DNA of 64,000 nt from Tubulanus polymorphus (GCF_964204645.1 NC_134025.1:4159001-4223000), one strand, 5' to 3'. Positions 35,218 to 47,888 are shown, counted from the first letter of the stretch. Made by a program: numbers and translations. The notes: a model not told the origin generated them from the letters alone.

Positions 35218-38182
35218 TCAAGCATTTCTCTTCACAAGTTTTACCCTGAGTGGTTTTGTCGGGCGAATAAGACCACTTACATCTAAGTCAACCTTTCGCT
35301 GAAAAACATTACATATAATAGTACAATATCTGAACTTACATGATTATTGAAATATATTATTTATGAAAGACTTACCACAGTTTCAGCGCATTCGACAAAG
35401 CGATATTTCCTCAGAACAGACACAAGAGCCATCTTAGCTTCGAGTATCGCTAGTCGCATTCCAATACAGTTCCTCGGTCCCATACCAAATGGTATAAAAC
35501 TACAAGGATGCATGTTTTCTCTGTTCTCAGCTGAAAAACTGTAAGGAATACCATCAATGATATATGATTAGAATATTTACATGGATGATTAGGGAATTCA
35601 GGTTGAGAAGTTTGTGCAAGAAAAATAAGAATGTCTCAAGAAGAGCTTGAGATAGATGGCAGCTGTGTTTCCTGTGCATGACTTCTTTATTTCCGAGTTC
35701 ACGATAGTTCTTGTAATTAGAAAACAGAAAATAGTATCGAAGTGAATAAATATGGTCTATATCATACCGTTCTGGTTTGAAGGATTCTGGATCTTCCCAA
35801 ATATCAGGATCACGATGAATTGCATACACGGGCACAGTGACATCGATACCTTTTTCAAAAAGAACTCCGTCTATTTCTGTTGTCTCGTTACAAATTCTAT
35901 CAAATCTGAAACCAGCAGAAATATCAAAATTACCTTTAATTCTAACATCAAATATACATATATTGCAATTCTCGACGTTTAGATATTTTATGATTTGTGT
36001 CTCTACCTCAAAGCTGGAGGAAACAGCCTCAGAGTCTCATTTATCACCATTTCCATATATTCCAATTTTCCAACATTGTCGTATGTAAGTTCCTATAATT
36101 CATTCATCGCTTTATTTTACTTGCACAAGATTTCATGGCTAGCACGTGTTAATATACTTACATCATCATAACCAATCTTCTCTTCAAATTCCTCGCATAG
36201 TTTCTCCTGTTCGGTGGGATTCAGTGCCAGGTTATATGCCGCAAATGAAAGCAGTGACGCAGTTGTATCGAAACCAGCCAAAAAGAATAAGACTGACTGA
36301 GCAATGATTTCATCATTTAGAAGACCTGTAACAAAATGATTTAGTTAGTAACATCTTGGAGTAATCATTTGGAGTAGTCAATAAATGATTACTCCATTAC
36401 TCCATCCACTCATCAGGATTCAGTTTCAGTGCCAAATGAACGTAAAAGCAGTTGTATCAAACCAGCCATAACGAATCTTATTGACTGATCCACAGGAGAC
36501 CTCGTATCAAAATGACCAAACCTCGAAAATCTCCATTTTTGTATTGATGAAAATAGCTTGAAAATTGTGTACCTTTCGTAGACCATTTGAAAGATTCTGT
36601 TTTTCGATCACATTCTGATTCGCTTACTCTAGAGCGAACCATTAGCTGAAGGAAGTCAACGTATTTCTGAAATCAATTTCAAGTAAAAGGAAATGTTCAT
36701 CGCTATCTAAATCAAGCATTATCTATACGTTTACGTAGTATATTTGATACGTACATCATCTTTAGATTTTGCTCGTTCATCGAGTGCTTGTTGACATACA
36801 TTATCAAAGAAGGCAGTTGATGACTTGGGAAACAAACCCCATCCGAGTTTACTGAGCAGAGTAAGAAGTGGTGGACATATCACTGAAATGATACATACAA
36901 TTGAGTATTTCAGAGATACGTTTGACGCCTAAAAACCAGACACGTTCGTAGGTTTCAGCCATGTTTTCATACATGCAATGATCAAAATGGGACTGCGAAA
37001 TGACAGCTTGAAAAAATCGCCAGCTTTTCTCACAAATTCATTATCTGTGTCGTTTTCTGAATCTACATCAATTCCGAATAATGTGGAACCAACAACGTCC
37101 ATAGTGTAAGAATTAAATACCCTATAAAAAACCATAAGGAAAAATCAAACCAAAACGAAACCAGTAAATTCAAATTAGCAGTTTCTCGAGTATAACTAGA
37201 ATCATTTAAATTTCTTATACAATATGAATATCCATACTCTTTTGGGCTAATAACTGTGTCAACCTTCCGTTCCATATTCTTAGTCAGTCGTTGACAGCAA
37301 TCATTTATGAGTACACTCATCTGAAAATTTCATTTCGAAATACATAGATTAACCACTCTCTCCTCAAACGATAAATCTAAGCTGTTTTCATTGAAATAGA
37401 AATTGTTCGTACCTTCCTAAGTTTTCCACTACTAAATGTAGGTGTAAGGGCCCCTCTCACATGTTTCCAATGATCATCAATTATAACAGTCAATCCTTTT
37501 TGAAAAACTGGATTAGAGGTCCTAAATAATCGCTGTAAAATGTTCTCATTTAATTTCATCCATACATACATATTCAATAAAACGAATATTTTGATTTATT
37601 ACTTTACCAGTCTATTTGTAAAACTTGCGGATTCTTTCACAAGAATTTTCTTCAATAAATCCAAATCACAAGGAAATATCATTTTCAAATTGAATGACAA
37701 GGCCCTGCAAATAATGAAATGTGGACGTTTGGACAGGCATATTGATACATTTGTTTAATACTCGAATTGTTTGCTTACCCAAACACTCTCTTGTGTTTAA
37801 AGCGATTGTAGTTTTTCCGATCAAACTCATGTATACCCTATAGATAGAAAATATATGAGTCTTCAGATATATTTTTATTGTATAATATCAAATATGTATC
37901 CGAATTGTTCATAAATACTTACCTTTGTTAATGCTTCGTAGTGACCTATACCAGGCAATAAAGCAGACGGCATTTCAATCCCGAGAGATTTAAAATATGA
38001 CAACGGCATTATTCCATACCTTCAGTTATACGAATTAGAAAAAAATATACATACGTCAAACTTTAAACTCAATTGGAAATGATTAAGATACAAACATTAA
38101 ATATTTACCTATAAGTCAACAAGCTGATGATTAAAGTTACAATTATGATCCATATTGGAAAATCAACGCCGAAAAGTAACAT
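35218..38182 (-). CDS. Cytochrome P450, CYP3-clan-like, microsomal
   Basis: Fourteen exons in transcript order: 38182-38109, 38019-37923, 37837-37779, 37704-37608, 37532-37413, 37320-37238, 37121-36973, 36882-36755, 36666-36573, 36325-36162, 36092-36007, 35905-35768, 35538-35376, 35298-35218; 510 codons, all phases consistent. The N-terminus (MLLFGVDFPIWIIIVTLII) is a membrane anchor for the ER. Motifs: WKHVRGALTPTFSSGKLR of the C helix; I-helix LAGFDTTA (about 316-323); K-helix ETLR (374-377); ESFKPERF; heme loop FIPFGMGPRNCIG with the thiolate Cys at about 454. The C-helix, I-helix and heme-loop wording is that of CYP3/CYP6-type enzymes, which oxidise xenobiotics and steroids; the substrate cannot be told from sequence. 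A decayed copy of exon 10 lies in the intron just upstream of it. The gene looks intact. Confidence 0.93.
36415..36516 (-). pseudogene. Degenerate duplicate of the P450 I-helix exon
   Basis: In the intron between P450 exons 9 and 10 (36326-36572), the stretch TTCAGTGCCA ... GCAGTTGTATCAAACCAGCC ... TATTGACTGA matches, with gaps and substitutions, exon 36162-36325 (TTCAGTGCCA ... GCAGTTGTATCGAAACCAGCC ... GACTGACTGA). On the minus strand it still reads GGTTTGATACAACTG, the GFDTT core, but the frame is broken. It is preceded by a 13-bp inverted repeat (36358-36370 and 36383-36395). Confidence 0.65.
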
Positions 38183-38678
38183 TTTGAATACTTAACAGTT
38201 CATTCGCTAGTATTGTATCAAAAATACTAATTGTATATATAACAGATATCAAAAATCCGTGTACGTGAATAGACCTATATGAAATCACTAATATGTCAGA
38301 CACTCGCGCGACTAAAACTAGTTCCAATCTTTATTTCGTCAGAAAGAGGTCAGCAATTGGGACAAACTTCAGTATGCACGTCAATTGTTATTGACGCACT
38401 GCAGTAACAGTTGGGGGTAAAGCATGAAATACAAAATGTATATCCCTCGGAAATCAGCCGCTCTATTACTGATTTTCTCCTCAGTTCACACAAAAATACT
38501 TAACAGACCCCTGATTCGTTTAATGGTGGGGGGGGATATGCGTAGATCGACAATCATGGGATTGTCCAAAAATGAAATGAAATAGCCTCAGAACATCCCC
38601 AAATCACTTTTAAACTGGTGCCTGAAAGTTTCTCTTCGGGAATATCAACAAAAATATCCAAAAGTACTATAACATTGT
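38183..38678. promoter_or_regulatory. P450 upstream region
   Basis: About 500 bases between the P450 start and the predicted TAMALIN 3' end. It must hold the P450 promoter. I see no TATA consensus at a sensible distance; an AT-rich stretch (TTGTATATATAACAG near 38230) lies only about 50 bases upstream of the ATG and could serve. A G-run (38527-38535) is present. Confidence 0.35.
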
Positions 38679-39705
38679 TTTATTTTATTAGTGTGTATAA
38701 TCAACAATATATGATTAATAAACAAATGGACTATTATGGACTGAATACAATATGTGATAAGAAAACAATCAATCAATCAATATAAATCATCTGTCAATCA
38801 AAAACTATATAGTCACATCTCACAATCAGTAACAAACAAATCGATTGGATAACAATACATGAAAACAATACATATACATTTCTGAATATCATATTTGATT
38901 GTCAATGAATACATGATAAAGAAGTGAATCTCATCATTTGCTTCATCTATGTAGATTAGTATAATCACACCACACTACTGATTATCTTCATTAAATGAAT
39001 TTGTGTAACAACTTTGAAATTCAAAAGTGGAAATATTGAGAAACGATAAAATGCATGTTATGATCATATATCCAATCACTACATCTGCCTTAGTTATGAA
39101 GTGAATGGGGGAACAAATTCCGGAATGTGACAAAAACTAAGTATTTCACTACAATGACTGACAATTACTGAGACAAATCTGGCAAAGTCCAGAGTAGCAC
39201 CAATTATGCAATTTCTCTAACATGAATAAGCCAACAAGCGTGTAGTACAAATATCACATCGGTTTTTGGAACGGATATTGTAATTTAACTCCTCATTTTG
39301 ATCGATTGATAATCAAAAATAAAGATAAATCACCAGTGCTGTAAATACAACAAGTGTTAAGTACAAGATAACCTACAAAATGTGTTCTGAAAAGTTTCAC
39401 ACAACCAGCAGTTTGCAGCTTTCACATAAAATACATCAATGTGGAATGCATATCCAAGATATCCATAGAGAAGATATCAAGAGAATTGTTAAAATCTTTA
39501 GATATAAAAGGCAGATTTCTATGAAAATGGAAGAATGATAAATTGATTTGTGTATTGGTTCAGTTCAACAGTAAAAGGTACTTGGCCTTCTGATAAGGAA
39601 ACTGGTATCTTGTTACAGTAGCTTGTAATGCTTATTCGCTTACATAGTTGCATGCATATCATAGTAAATATTATCTGTTATCTGAATACAGTGATATAAA
39701 TGCTT
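38679..39705 (-). other. TAMALIN-like 3' UTR
   Basis: On the minus strand about 1 kb of non-coding AT-rich sequence follows the stop and contains an AATAAA hexamer (TTTATT at 38679-38684 on the plus strand). The boundary is inferred from that hexamer. Confidence 0.45.
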
Positions 39706-41664
39706 CTAGAGGAATGTTACCTCATCCTCTTCATTAATGTATTGCAATTCCAAATTTTGCGTTTTGAGTTCAGGCATTTTCAACTCGGCATCGATGAACA
39801 CATTATCATCGCTACCGTAAGTAGATTTCCCCATTTTGTGCGAATATGTGACAAAATCCGTCCCTGAGAGTTCAGTTGCAAGTTTTTCCGTTCCCTCACT
39901 AAAACTTGCCGATTTTACTAACGAAGCTGTAACTTCTAAATAATTCTGGCTATCAACCGAACTGTTCGATGATAAGGATTCAGGTCGAGCAGATTTCACT
40001 TTCTGTTCATAAGATTTGCTGAGATTTCGATTCAATATTCTAGTGGGAAAGTCTTCATCGATGTTTTTCTTGACTAAACACGGACTGCTGCCTCCGCGTC
40101 TCATCTGTTGATTCGATGTGTTTAAAAATTGCCGTCGTTTCGTTAGCGGTGAAGCCGAGAGTGCAGGTGAACTCAGTAGAGGTATTCGCGGCGAGCGATG
40201 GCCTTGCATGTTAGTTATGTTCCCTAAACTCATCGACGCGCACAGACGGCCCTGGATAGGAACGATGTCACTACCGAGTTCAGCAGAGAATTCACTAAAA
40301 CTACTGAGAGATGTGCTGTCTCCACTCCATGAACTATCAAAAGAACTATAACTTTCCCCTAGTTGGTTATTCATTGATCCGTGGTCTTTTCTATTATAAC
40401 AAACTGCAAAACATCGAAAGATTTGAACATTTCATACGATTCATGAATCTAGTAAATACACGCACAGTGAAACAAATACAAATAACCATTTAACTCACCT
40501 TCTAGGATTCTTTTTTCTTTTCTTTCAAGTTCTTTCAATTCTTTCATCTTGTCATCCATTATTTTCTTAAGTTATAATAAATATTTATTTGGTTTGAGTA
40601 TATCGCTTACTGACAGGATACTGCATTAATCATGGCAGAGTTGGTTATCATACAATTTTGTCTTACGTGTTAAGAGATTCTACCAGAATAGAGACAACTT
40701 ACTTTTAATTTTAGATATCGCCTGTGGAGGTCAACCTTTCTTACACAGTCTTCAAATAAAACAACCATTCTGTAAATGGAGAAAGTCTCTTATGACGCAA
40801 AAATGAAATGGCGAAAGCTGTGGAGGCCACAAAATAACTATCGATATTACATGCACCTCATTTGTTCTTCGCAATGTTTGATAGCTTGAACTAGAGTTTC
40901 ATGATCTGCACTTTCCATACTTTTACCATTAATCGCCAGTATTACATCTCCTAAATTGAAAAAAAAGATAGAGAGACCAAAATAACAAGGGTTATACCAG
41001 CAGTAGTAATATCAATCATTAAGTGAATATATACCTGGTCTCATACCAGCAACATGAGCTGCCCCTAAAAATTCTACATAATCCACAAACGTAAATACTT
41101 CAAGAGTATTAGTGTCTTTCTGATGAATTCCATAAGTCTGAAAATTTAAGATAAAAATCATGTGAGAATGAACTCACCCTTAAGATACAAGTTGTTATAG
41201 ATTTCACAGGAATTTATATGGCCTACCTGCAACGTAAAACCCCAAGAATCATCCTTTTTGTTCAGCGCAATGGCTCGTCGATTTCTATTGTGACTAGGAT
41301 CACTAGAAGCTACTTTGTAGTCATCAAAACTGTCTTCAAGATCTCCTGTAAATGATCCAGAATTCCGGACATCGTCATCTACTACTACACTACTACTACT
41401 ACTAGAAGCAGACAGGGTTTTCACTTTCTGAAAAACAAGACATATTCAAAAATACATACATTTTGAAATCATTTTTAAAGATTAATGTCTGGAGGGGCAG
41501 GCTTCTAGATTCCAAACAAGCTCTACCATGGCTCCCCAACCATAATCCCGACGGGGGTGTGTATTTCATGAATCATGTTGTGAAGAAGATCGACCTGGCC
41601 TGCTAACCTTTTTCAGTTTTTTTCTCAGGTTTATAGTCGCTGCACTGTCAGTAGTGTCACCCAT
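39706..41664 (-). CDS. TAMALIN: PDZ/coiled-coil scaffold of the TAMALIN (GRASP)/CYTIP family
   Basis: Seven exons in transcript order: 41664-41608, 41427-41227, 41137-41035, 40950-40857, 40769-40703, 40565-40499, 40403-39706; 428 codons with consistent phases. A low-complexity serine run precedes a PDZ domain (about 69-165) beginning [20 protein letters not shown], with WGF in place of GLGF, then [19 protein letters not shown]. It is followed by [14 protein letters not shown] and a Lys/Glu-rich coiled coil (about 168-196), matching the order in vertebrate TAMALIN/GRASP and CYTIP, adaptors that link receptors to cytohesin Arf-GEFs. The last exon encodes a long serine-rich tail. The C-terminus VTFL fits a class I PDZ ligand; vertebrate TAMALIN also carries one. 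Orthology to one vertebrate paralogue versus the other is not resolved; the symbol is used for the family. Confidence 0.82.
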
Positions 41665-42055
41665 CCTAATGATTTTATTATCTTATCTCATATATAGCTA
41701 GGTGACCATTTTAAGGCTTGTTCAAAGGACTGTCCGAAAATAATTCACACTTTAAGTTGAGCAATTATTAGAAATTCAGGGATTTCTCAAGAACCCGGAA
41801 ATGAATATTGTTGTTACTGCGGCAATCGAGGAATCACTACTTTTATCAAATAAATCTATTATCGAATATATATGACATTAAACCAGAGGTATTTGACTGA
41901 AAATATTGATATAAAATTTACCAAAATATGAATATTAGATTTTGAGTTGAAGGTGGTGAAACATTTCTCCATAATCTCAAGGTCGTTGGGTACTGTGTTA
42001 ATGGATGAGGTGGCAGTGAAATTTTGTTCACTACCAATTCTTTATCTGATTAAAA
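41665..42055. promoter_or_regulatory. Shared head-to-head promoter region, TAMALIN-like and SCYL1
   Basis: The two start codons face away from each other across 391 bases, leaving little room for separate promoters. No TATA box is evident at a standard distance for either gene. Bidirectionality is inferred from spacing. Confidence 0.5.
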
Positions 42056-45000
42056 ATGTGGTCGTTTTTTACAAGAGATCCTACGAAAGATTTTAATTAT
42101 GAAATTGGGGAAAGAGTGTCAGGACTGGATGATAAATCTATCTGGAGTCTACACGAAGGGAAAAGAAGGGTAAAGTCATCCATAAGTAGTCTGTACACAA
42201 AACGTTTACACTACAACAGTGTGACGTTTCCGTATTGAAACCCATTTGAATCATCATTTGAAAATGGTTATGTTTCGATTGATTTCACAGAGTGACGGGG
42301 AGCAGGTTTCAATATTTGTATTTGATGCGAAGAATGGCAGTGAGTCCACGGTTAGTATTCCACTTCCATTTGACCAGACCATGCAGGCCTATGTCTTTCT
42401 AGATAGTCATGCCATTCACTAAATCAAATAATTCCTCATACAGGAATGATATTGGTATAGATTGATGTTTAGGTCAGGAGTGAAGGCTTGTGGAGGATAG
42501 TAAAAGTATCCCCTTGAAAATTTTCTTATCGCTCAAATAGGCTATTCACCTGTACCGTTTATCATCAATATTCCAGCTGAATGTAGCGAAGCAGTCTTTC
42601 AAGAGAATCAAGACTTTACGTCATCCAAATATTCTGACGTACTTAGATGGACTTGAGGTAAATTAAATCATATTCTTCTAGCGCGTCGATTACTATAAAG
42701 TATCGCTCAATGCCACATGAATATTTTATTTCTAGACTGAAAAAGTGTTATACATTGTCACAGAGGTTGTCATTCCTCTTGAGACATATCTTACTTTGCA
42801 CAAAGACGATGGAAGTGAGAATGAAGTTGCGATATCTTGGGGACTTCATCAGATTGCTGTATGTATTGAAATCCATATTATTTTCCTTCAAATTGAACAG
42901 ACTTGGTACCAGTTGTCAGAATCAGAGAAATTTATAATATTTCATTGGTATATGATGTTAAAATCATTTACTTAGTAAGGCTGATTGAACCGTATGGGAG
43001 TTAATTGAGTTTTGAAATTTTTGTCTCATTTTGAATTTCAGAAAGGTTTGAGTTTTCTGATTAATGATTGTAAGTTTATTCACAATAATGTGTGCATTTC
43101 TTCTGTGATGGTTGATCGAGCCGGTGAATGGAAACTAGCTGGTGTTGACTATATCCAAACTGCTCAAAGCAACGAACCAATACCTCCTAAACCTCCAGCT
43201 CTTGATAAATACAAACCTCCTGAAACATCTAATCCGAGAACAGTACCTTCAGAAAAATGGTAAATTTTACTCTCTTGTTTGGTGAGTGTTTCCAAATTGT
43301 CATACATGTATTCTGTAGTGTAAAGCATTTAATTTCAGGTCAGCAGATATGTGGGGGCTTGGTTGTCTCATTTGGGAAGTATTTAATGGAACTCTTCCGA
43401 GGACAGCATCTCTAAAACAGATGGGAACTATTCCCAAGAAGCTGGTACCAAACTATTGCGAACTAGTTGGCGCAAATCCGAAATCTCGACCAAATCCTTC
43501 GAAATTCTTGGAGGACTGTTGTCGACCTGGTCGCTTTCTGAACAATGATTTCATTAAAACAATGTTGTTTTTAGAGGAAATCCAGGTAAAAACCATCAAA
43601 ATCATGGACTTTTGATTCATGAATCTGTGAACAGTACTGTTGACTTAAATTGCTATTTCAGATTAAAGATCAGAATGAGAAGATGAAATTTTTCAGTAGT
43701 TTACCCAAATCACTAGACACATTCCCACAGACTTTCTGCAAACATAAAATCCTGCCTCAGTTGCTCAATGCTTTCGAATATGGTAATGCTGGATCTGCGG
43801 TACTTACACCATTATTTAAGGTAAGACATTATTTAAGGTAAACTTGAATGAAACCAAAACCTTCTTTGTCTTTTGAGGCCAGAATGTTCTAATGGGAAAT
43901 TTAAACCTTGTGTTTTAGATTGGAAAGTATTTGGAGACCGATGAATATCAGAAGAAGATAGTTCCTTGCGTTGTGAAATTATTTTCATCGCCAGACCGAG
44001 CTACACGAGTTAAACTACTGCAACAGGTAATTCATTAGTTATTTTAAGTTATATCTAATTAGTGAATCAAATTCTTTGATAATTCTCAATGATTTTAGGT
44101 TGAACACTTTGTGGAACATCTAGATATTGCAACTGTCAATAATCAAATTTTTCCGCATGTTGTGCAAGGTTTTCTGGATACAAATCCTGTCGTAAGGGAA
44201 CATACAATAAAGGTTTGTGGTTCTTCTTACGTATTGAAATTGTTTACGGTTTGAAATAGTTAAGAATTAATAATCAGCATCTTATTTTAACAACATGATT
44301 TTTCAGGCAATGATGCATTTAGCCTCAAAACTGAACCATAAAAACCTAAATGAGGAATTGATGAAACATTTTGCGAGGTAAGAAGCATAAATGTAGATAG
44401 CATGAAACCAAGAACTAAAATCATGTGTTTTCAGTGACTAATTATGATTTTCTTTCATGCAGACTGCAGGCAAAAGATGATCAAGGTGGTATTCGAACTA
44501 ATACAACTGTATGCCTTGGAAAAATAGCTACCTATCTTTATCCCCAGGTAAGCATACATACATACATTCAAAACATATCCATCAATTCATCAGTTCATGT
44601 TGATGTTAATGAGTGGTTTTTTTTTCAGAATCGATCAAAGATCTTAATATCAGCATTCACACGCGCGATCAGAGATCCATTTCCTCCAGCTCGACAAGCT
44701 GGTGTACTAGCCATGGCAGCAACACATAATCTATATACTTTACAAGATTGCGCTTCAAAACTATTACCAGCATTGTGTTGTTTAAGTATGGATCTGGATA
44801 AGGGCGTGAGGGATCAGGTATATATTGATTTTGTTTATTCTTTCAGTCACGTTAGATACTGTAAGTTTTATGACTTATTTTGAATTGACAGGTCTTTAGA
44901 ACTATTAAATGTTTCTTGAGCAAACTGGAAAAAGTATCAGAACAACCAGAACTTGTGCAAGAGATGGGTGAGGATATTGAATTGTTTGTGAATTCAGTAT

Positions 45001-47098
45001 TTGATTTGGTTGCATATGTGAAATAAAATGTGAGTTGTTTCTTTTTTGTAGAAAAAGATGTTGAAATAGGTGGAACTAGTGCTGATAATGCAACTGGCTG
45101 GGCAGGATGGGCAATGGGTGGTATGACTTCTTTGACCACAAAACTCTATTCAAAAACAAAACGACCATCACCTAGTAAAAAAGGTAATATTGAGATTGAT
45201 AAAGCATTACCATTAAAGATCAAGTTATAGAATGAATTGGCATTATTTTGTGAGTTTCGAATTATTCTCAGTTGAACCAGTTGCTGATGAAAGTGCGAAG
45301 TCAACGTCATCACAGGAGACGACTCCTATCCCATTGAGTAAACTGCCTGATGTCGTAACTGAGGAGACACCAGTCGACGATAATGATGCAGATACAGGAT
45401 GGGATGATGAAGATTGGGGAGAAATGGATGTAAATATTTTCAGCAAAATGGGTAATATATGATAGATAATACCTCAGGCATAGGTTGATGACAAATTTGT
45501 GTCTATATCTTACTTAGGATATTGATGAACAGCAGGATAAAGGTGATTCTATGGGTGTCCAGGCCGATACTGGATGGGATGAAGGTGGCTGGAATGATGA
45601 CGACAATTGGGAAAGTTTGGAAGCTACAAATCAGGTATACAAAACACGTCCTTTGATAAATTATAAATTTTATCAAAAGGACAGTCAACGAGTAAGCCCT
45701 ATTGAGATAGCTAACAGCCACTTGTATTTCTGTGCTGCAACAAACGCCCAGCTAACCTTTCAGCTCCGTCTGAGACATCTTAGCCTGTTTGAAGGGTATA
45801 CACTGGGTGAGGATCACTCACGGATAGGTACTTTCTACCACTGGTCCAGGGACTTTTCCCAAAGTATCATTGAGGTACTCCGATGACAAGTCTGTTTCCT
45901 GTCCACTACACTATGCAGTCAAGAATCCTATATATACCTGATATTTGATTTATTCTGACCTGTGCGGTATTTTCAATAATTCGTCAAAAATTCCCCATAA
46001 GTCTCAATCCTTTCATCATTCTTTACATTCAATCAATTGCTAGAAATGATGTATGAAATGAAAATGATTAGTATTTTTTGTTGATACCAAACTTCATTCT
46101 ACCAATGTATAAATGGACATGTGTTGATTGTAGTTCCATATTTTGTCACCAGGTGGCCAGAATTAAAGTTTGGTTATTTCGATGACCATAAACGTGTATT
46201 TTAAACCTATATATAAAACCTATATATTGATTTTATTCTTTACTTAGAACTATGATTTTATTTATAAGTAAATCCACAACTTTCATCGTATAGCTTGTTA
46301 AATTTTCAGGGAAATGCGAAAATTGCTACAAATGATGGTTGGGATGATGGTGATTTTATTAGTCCAAATTCAGATGCTCAGCCTGCTAGTAGTTATGATT
46401 GGGGCGACACTGGGAATGATGATTTCTTTAATTTAATTGAAAAGGTAATAATCATGTCAGGTTAATTAGTTTATCAGTTGATCAATTTGATTAAAAGTAC
46501 ATATGGTGCATATGTCTAAAAAACTTTTAAAATTTTCTCTTTATCGGAATTTATAGCCTTCTCCCAATAAAACTAAATCATTGATGTCTTCCAAATCGAA
46601 GTCACCACCACGAACTAGTGCACCTTCTAAATTATCAACAACAACGAATACCCAGTCCATGTCATCAACTACAACAACATCAAGTAAATTAAAAATGACT
46701 GCGGGTTGGGAGGAGAGTGGCTGGGGTGATAGTGAATGGAAGGATGCCAATAGTGAGTGGAAAGATGCTGACAGTGGTTGGAAGGATGCTGATCATAGTG
46801 AATGGAAAGATGCTGAAGATTGGCAACCTATTGATAATACTGGTATGTATAGATCATTCTTTCATTGATATTCGCAGAATCCAAAACTTGAAATAATTTA
46901 ATAATTCTTCATCAAATTTTGTTCCTAGGACCAACGAAAGCTGAACTTGCGCGACTGAAACGAGAGGAAAGAAAACTGCAGAGACAAAAAGAAATAGAAC
47001 AAAAACGTGCTGCTAAACAGGGAGGTGCAATGAAACTGGGTGCTAAGAAAAAACCTGCAACAACTGCTGATGACTTTGACAATTTTGATAATTGGTGA
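42056..47098 (+). CDS. SCYL1: SCYL1-type N-terminal kinase-like protein (COPI-associated pseudokinase)
   Basis: Nineteen exons: 42056-42169, 42291-42350, 42577-42657, 42736-42858, 43042-43259, 43339-43585, 43662-43820, 43919-44026, 44099-44212, 44307-44377, 44463-44547, 44629-44817, 44892-44967, 45052-45183, 45272-45429, 45518-45634, 46310-46444, 46557-46842, 46929-47098; 880 codons. The N-terminal kinase fold ([19 protein letters not shown] onward) is a pseudokinase: HNN replaces HRD and GVD replaces DFG. HEAT-type repeats follow ([39 protein letters not shown]). From about 630 the tail is acidic and tryptophan-rich, with fourteen Trp in short WDDxDW/WKDA motifs, then a basic helix and a C-terminus FDNFDNW. 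In the family SCYL1 acts in Golgi-ER COPI traffic through a C-terminal RKLD motif that this protein lacks; sequence like KLGARK is present but continues for 16 more residues. Confidence 0.95.
45681..45925 (-). mobile_element. Possible tRNA-derived SINE in SCYL1 intron
   Basis: In the intron between exons 16 and 17, a GC-richer block read on the minus strand begins CATAGTGTAGTGGACAGGAA, close to the tRNA box A, and is followed by CGGAGTACCTCAATGATACT at about the box-B position, but box B is poor. The rest is a non-coding body without an obvious tail repeat. The plus-strand open frame across it is fortuitous. This is a composition-and-motif call only. Confidence 0.35.
46735..46818 (+). repeat. 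21-bp coding tandem repeat (S-[EG]-W-K-D-A-D)
   Basis: Inside SCYL1 exon 18, four imperfect copies of a 7-codon unit ([21 protein letters not shown], then SEWKDAE after two extra residues) follow one another. They encode tryptophans 790, 797, 804 and 812. The repeat is in frame and keeps the acidic-Trp pattern. Confidence 0.85.
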
Positions 47099-47888
47099 AG
47101 GGTTTGTGGAAAAGACTTGCCTAATCTAGTCTCATCGAGGAGGTTCTTGTAAATGGATACACTGTGATATGTTGTGCTCTGGACTGGACTTCTTTATGTA
47201 TATGTGGACATAGTTTTCAGTGACGAAAATGAATGAATTTTTATGTTTGAAAAAAATGATTTTGTTCTCTAAATTTGATTACTAAGTTAAGGATTTTGTT
47301 TTGTGTTATAATGTAATTCACACAGTCATTTTAGATTTAATGCCTATATTTAAGTAATTGTGCATGCTTCCTGTAAATGTCCCTGTCACTGTATTATGAA
47401 TGCTATAATTTTACTGTGTAATTTATCACATGTAAAACGCAATTATGTTACTCATTATTATTCACTTGAAGTACTTAAACACGATCAGTAGATAGTGAGA
47501 AATATGGAAGTAAAGGCACACTTTTCAGTTAGCTTATATCATTCCCAGTTGCATTTGTTATTCATTAACCTGGTAAGAATATGTAATCATATAGACTAAA
47601 GCACTCTCAAACTCATTCATAAACGTTTTATTTTTTTTCTGGGATGAATGAGTCTGAATGTAGTTCATTTTAGCTTTAGTTGACAAATGACTAATTAAAT
47701 TGGGTTCAGTCATTGTGGTGTAAAAGTTGCTTTAGTTTTTCAGGTTGAGAAGAGATTTTTCTGATTAGTTTTATGCTAACTGAGGTAAAATGTATTATTT
47801 ATAATTGTAAATATGTATAGATATGCAATCCCATTCTACTATGATTTGTAAATTGATGAAGAGTGAGGCTATGGACTATCGAAATAAA
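47099..47888 (+). other. SCYL1 3' UTR
   Basis: AT-rich sequence after the stop without coding signal, ending at a likely polyadenylation hexamer AATAAA (47883-47888, context CGAAATAAATAATTG). An alternative earlier end cannot be excluded. Confidence 0.45.

Noticed and set aside
40118-40351. Plus-strand frame of 77 codons
   Set aside because: It is the antisense shadow of the serine-rich last exon of the TAMALIN-like gene.
45551-45886. 111-codon frame as a separate gene
   Set aside because: Its start is SCYL1 exon 16; the rest runs through a donor site into the SINE-like intronic block.
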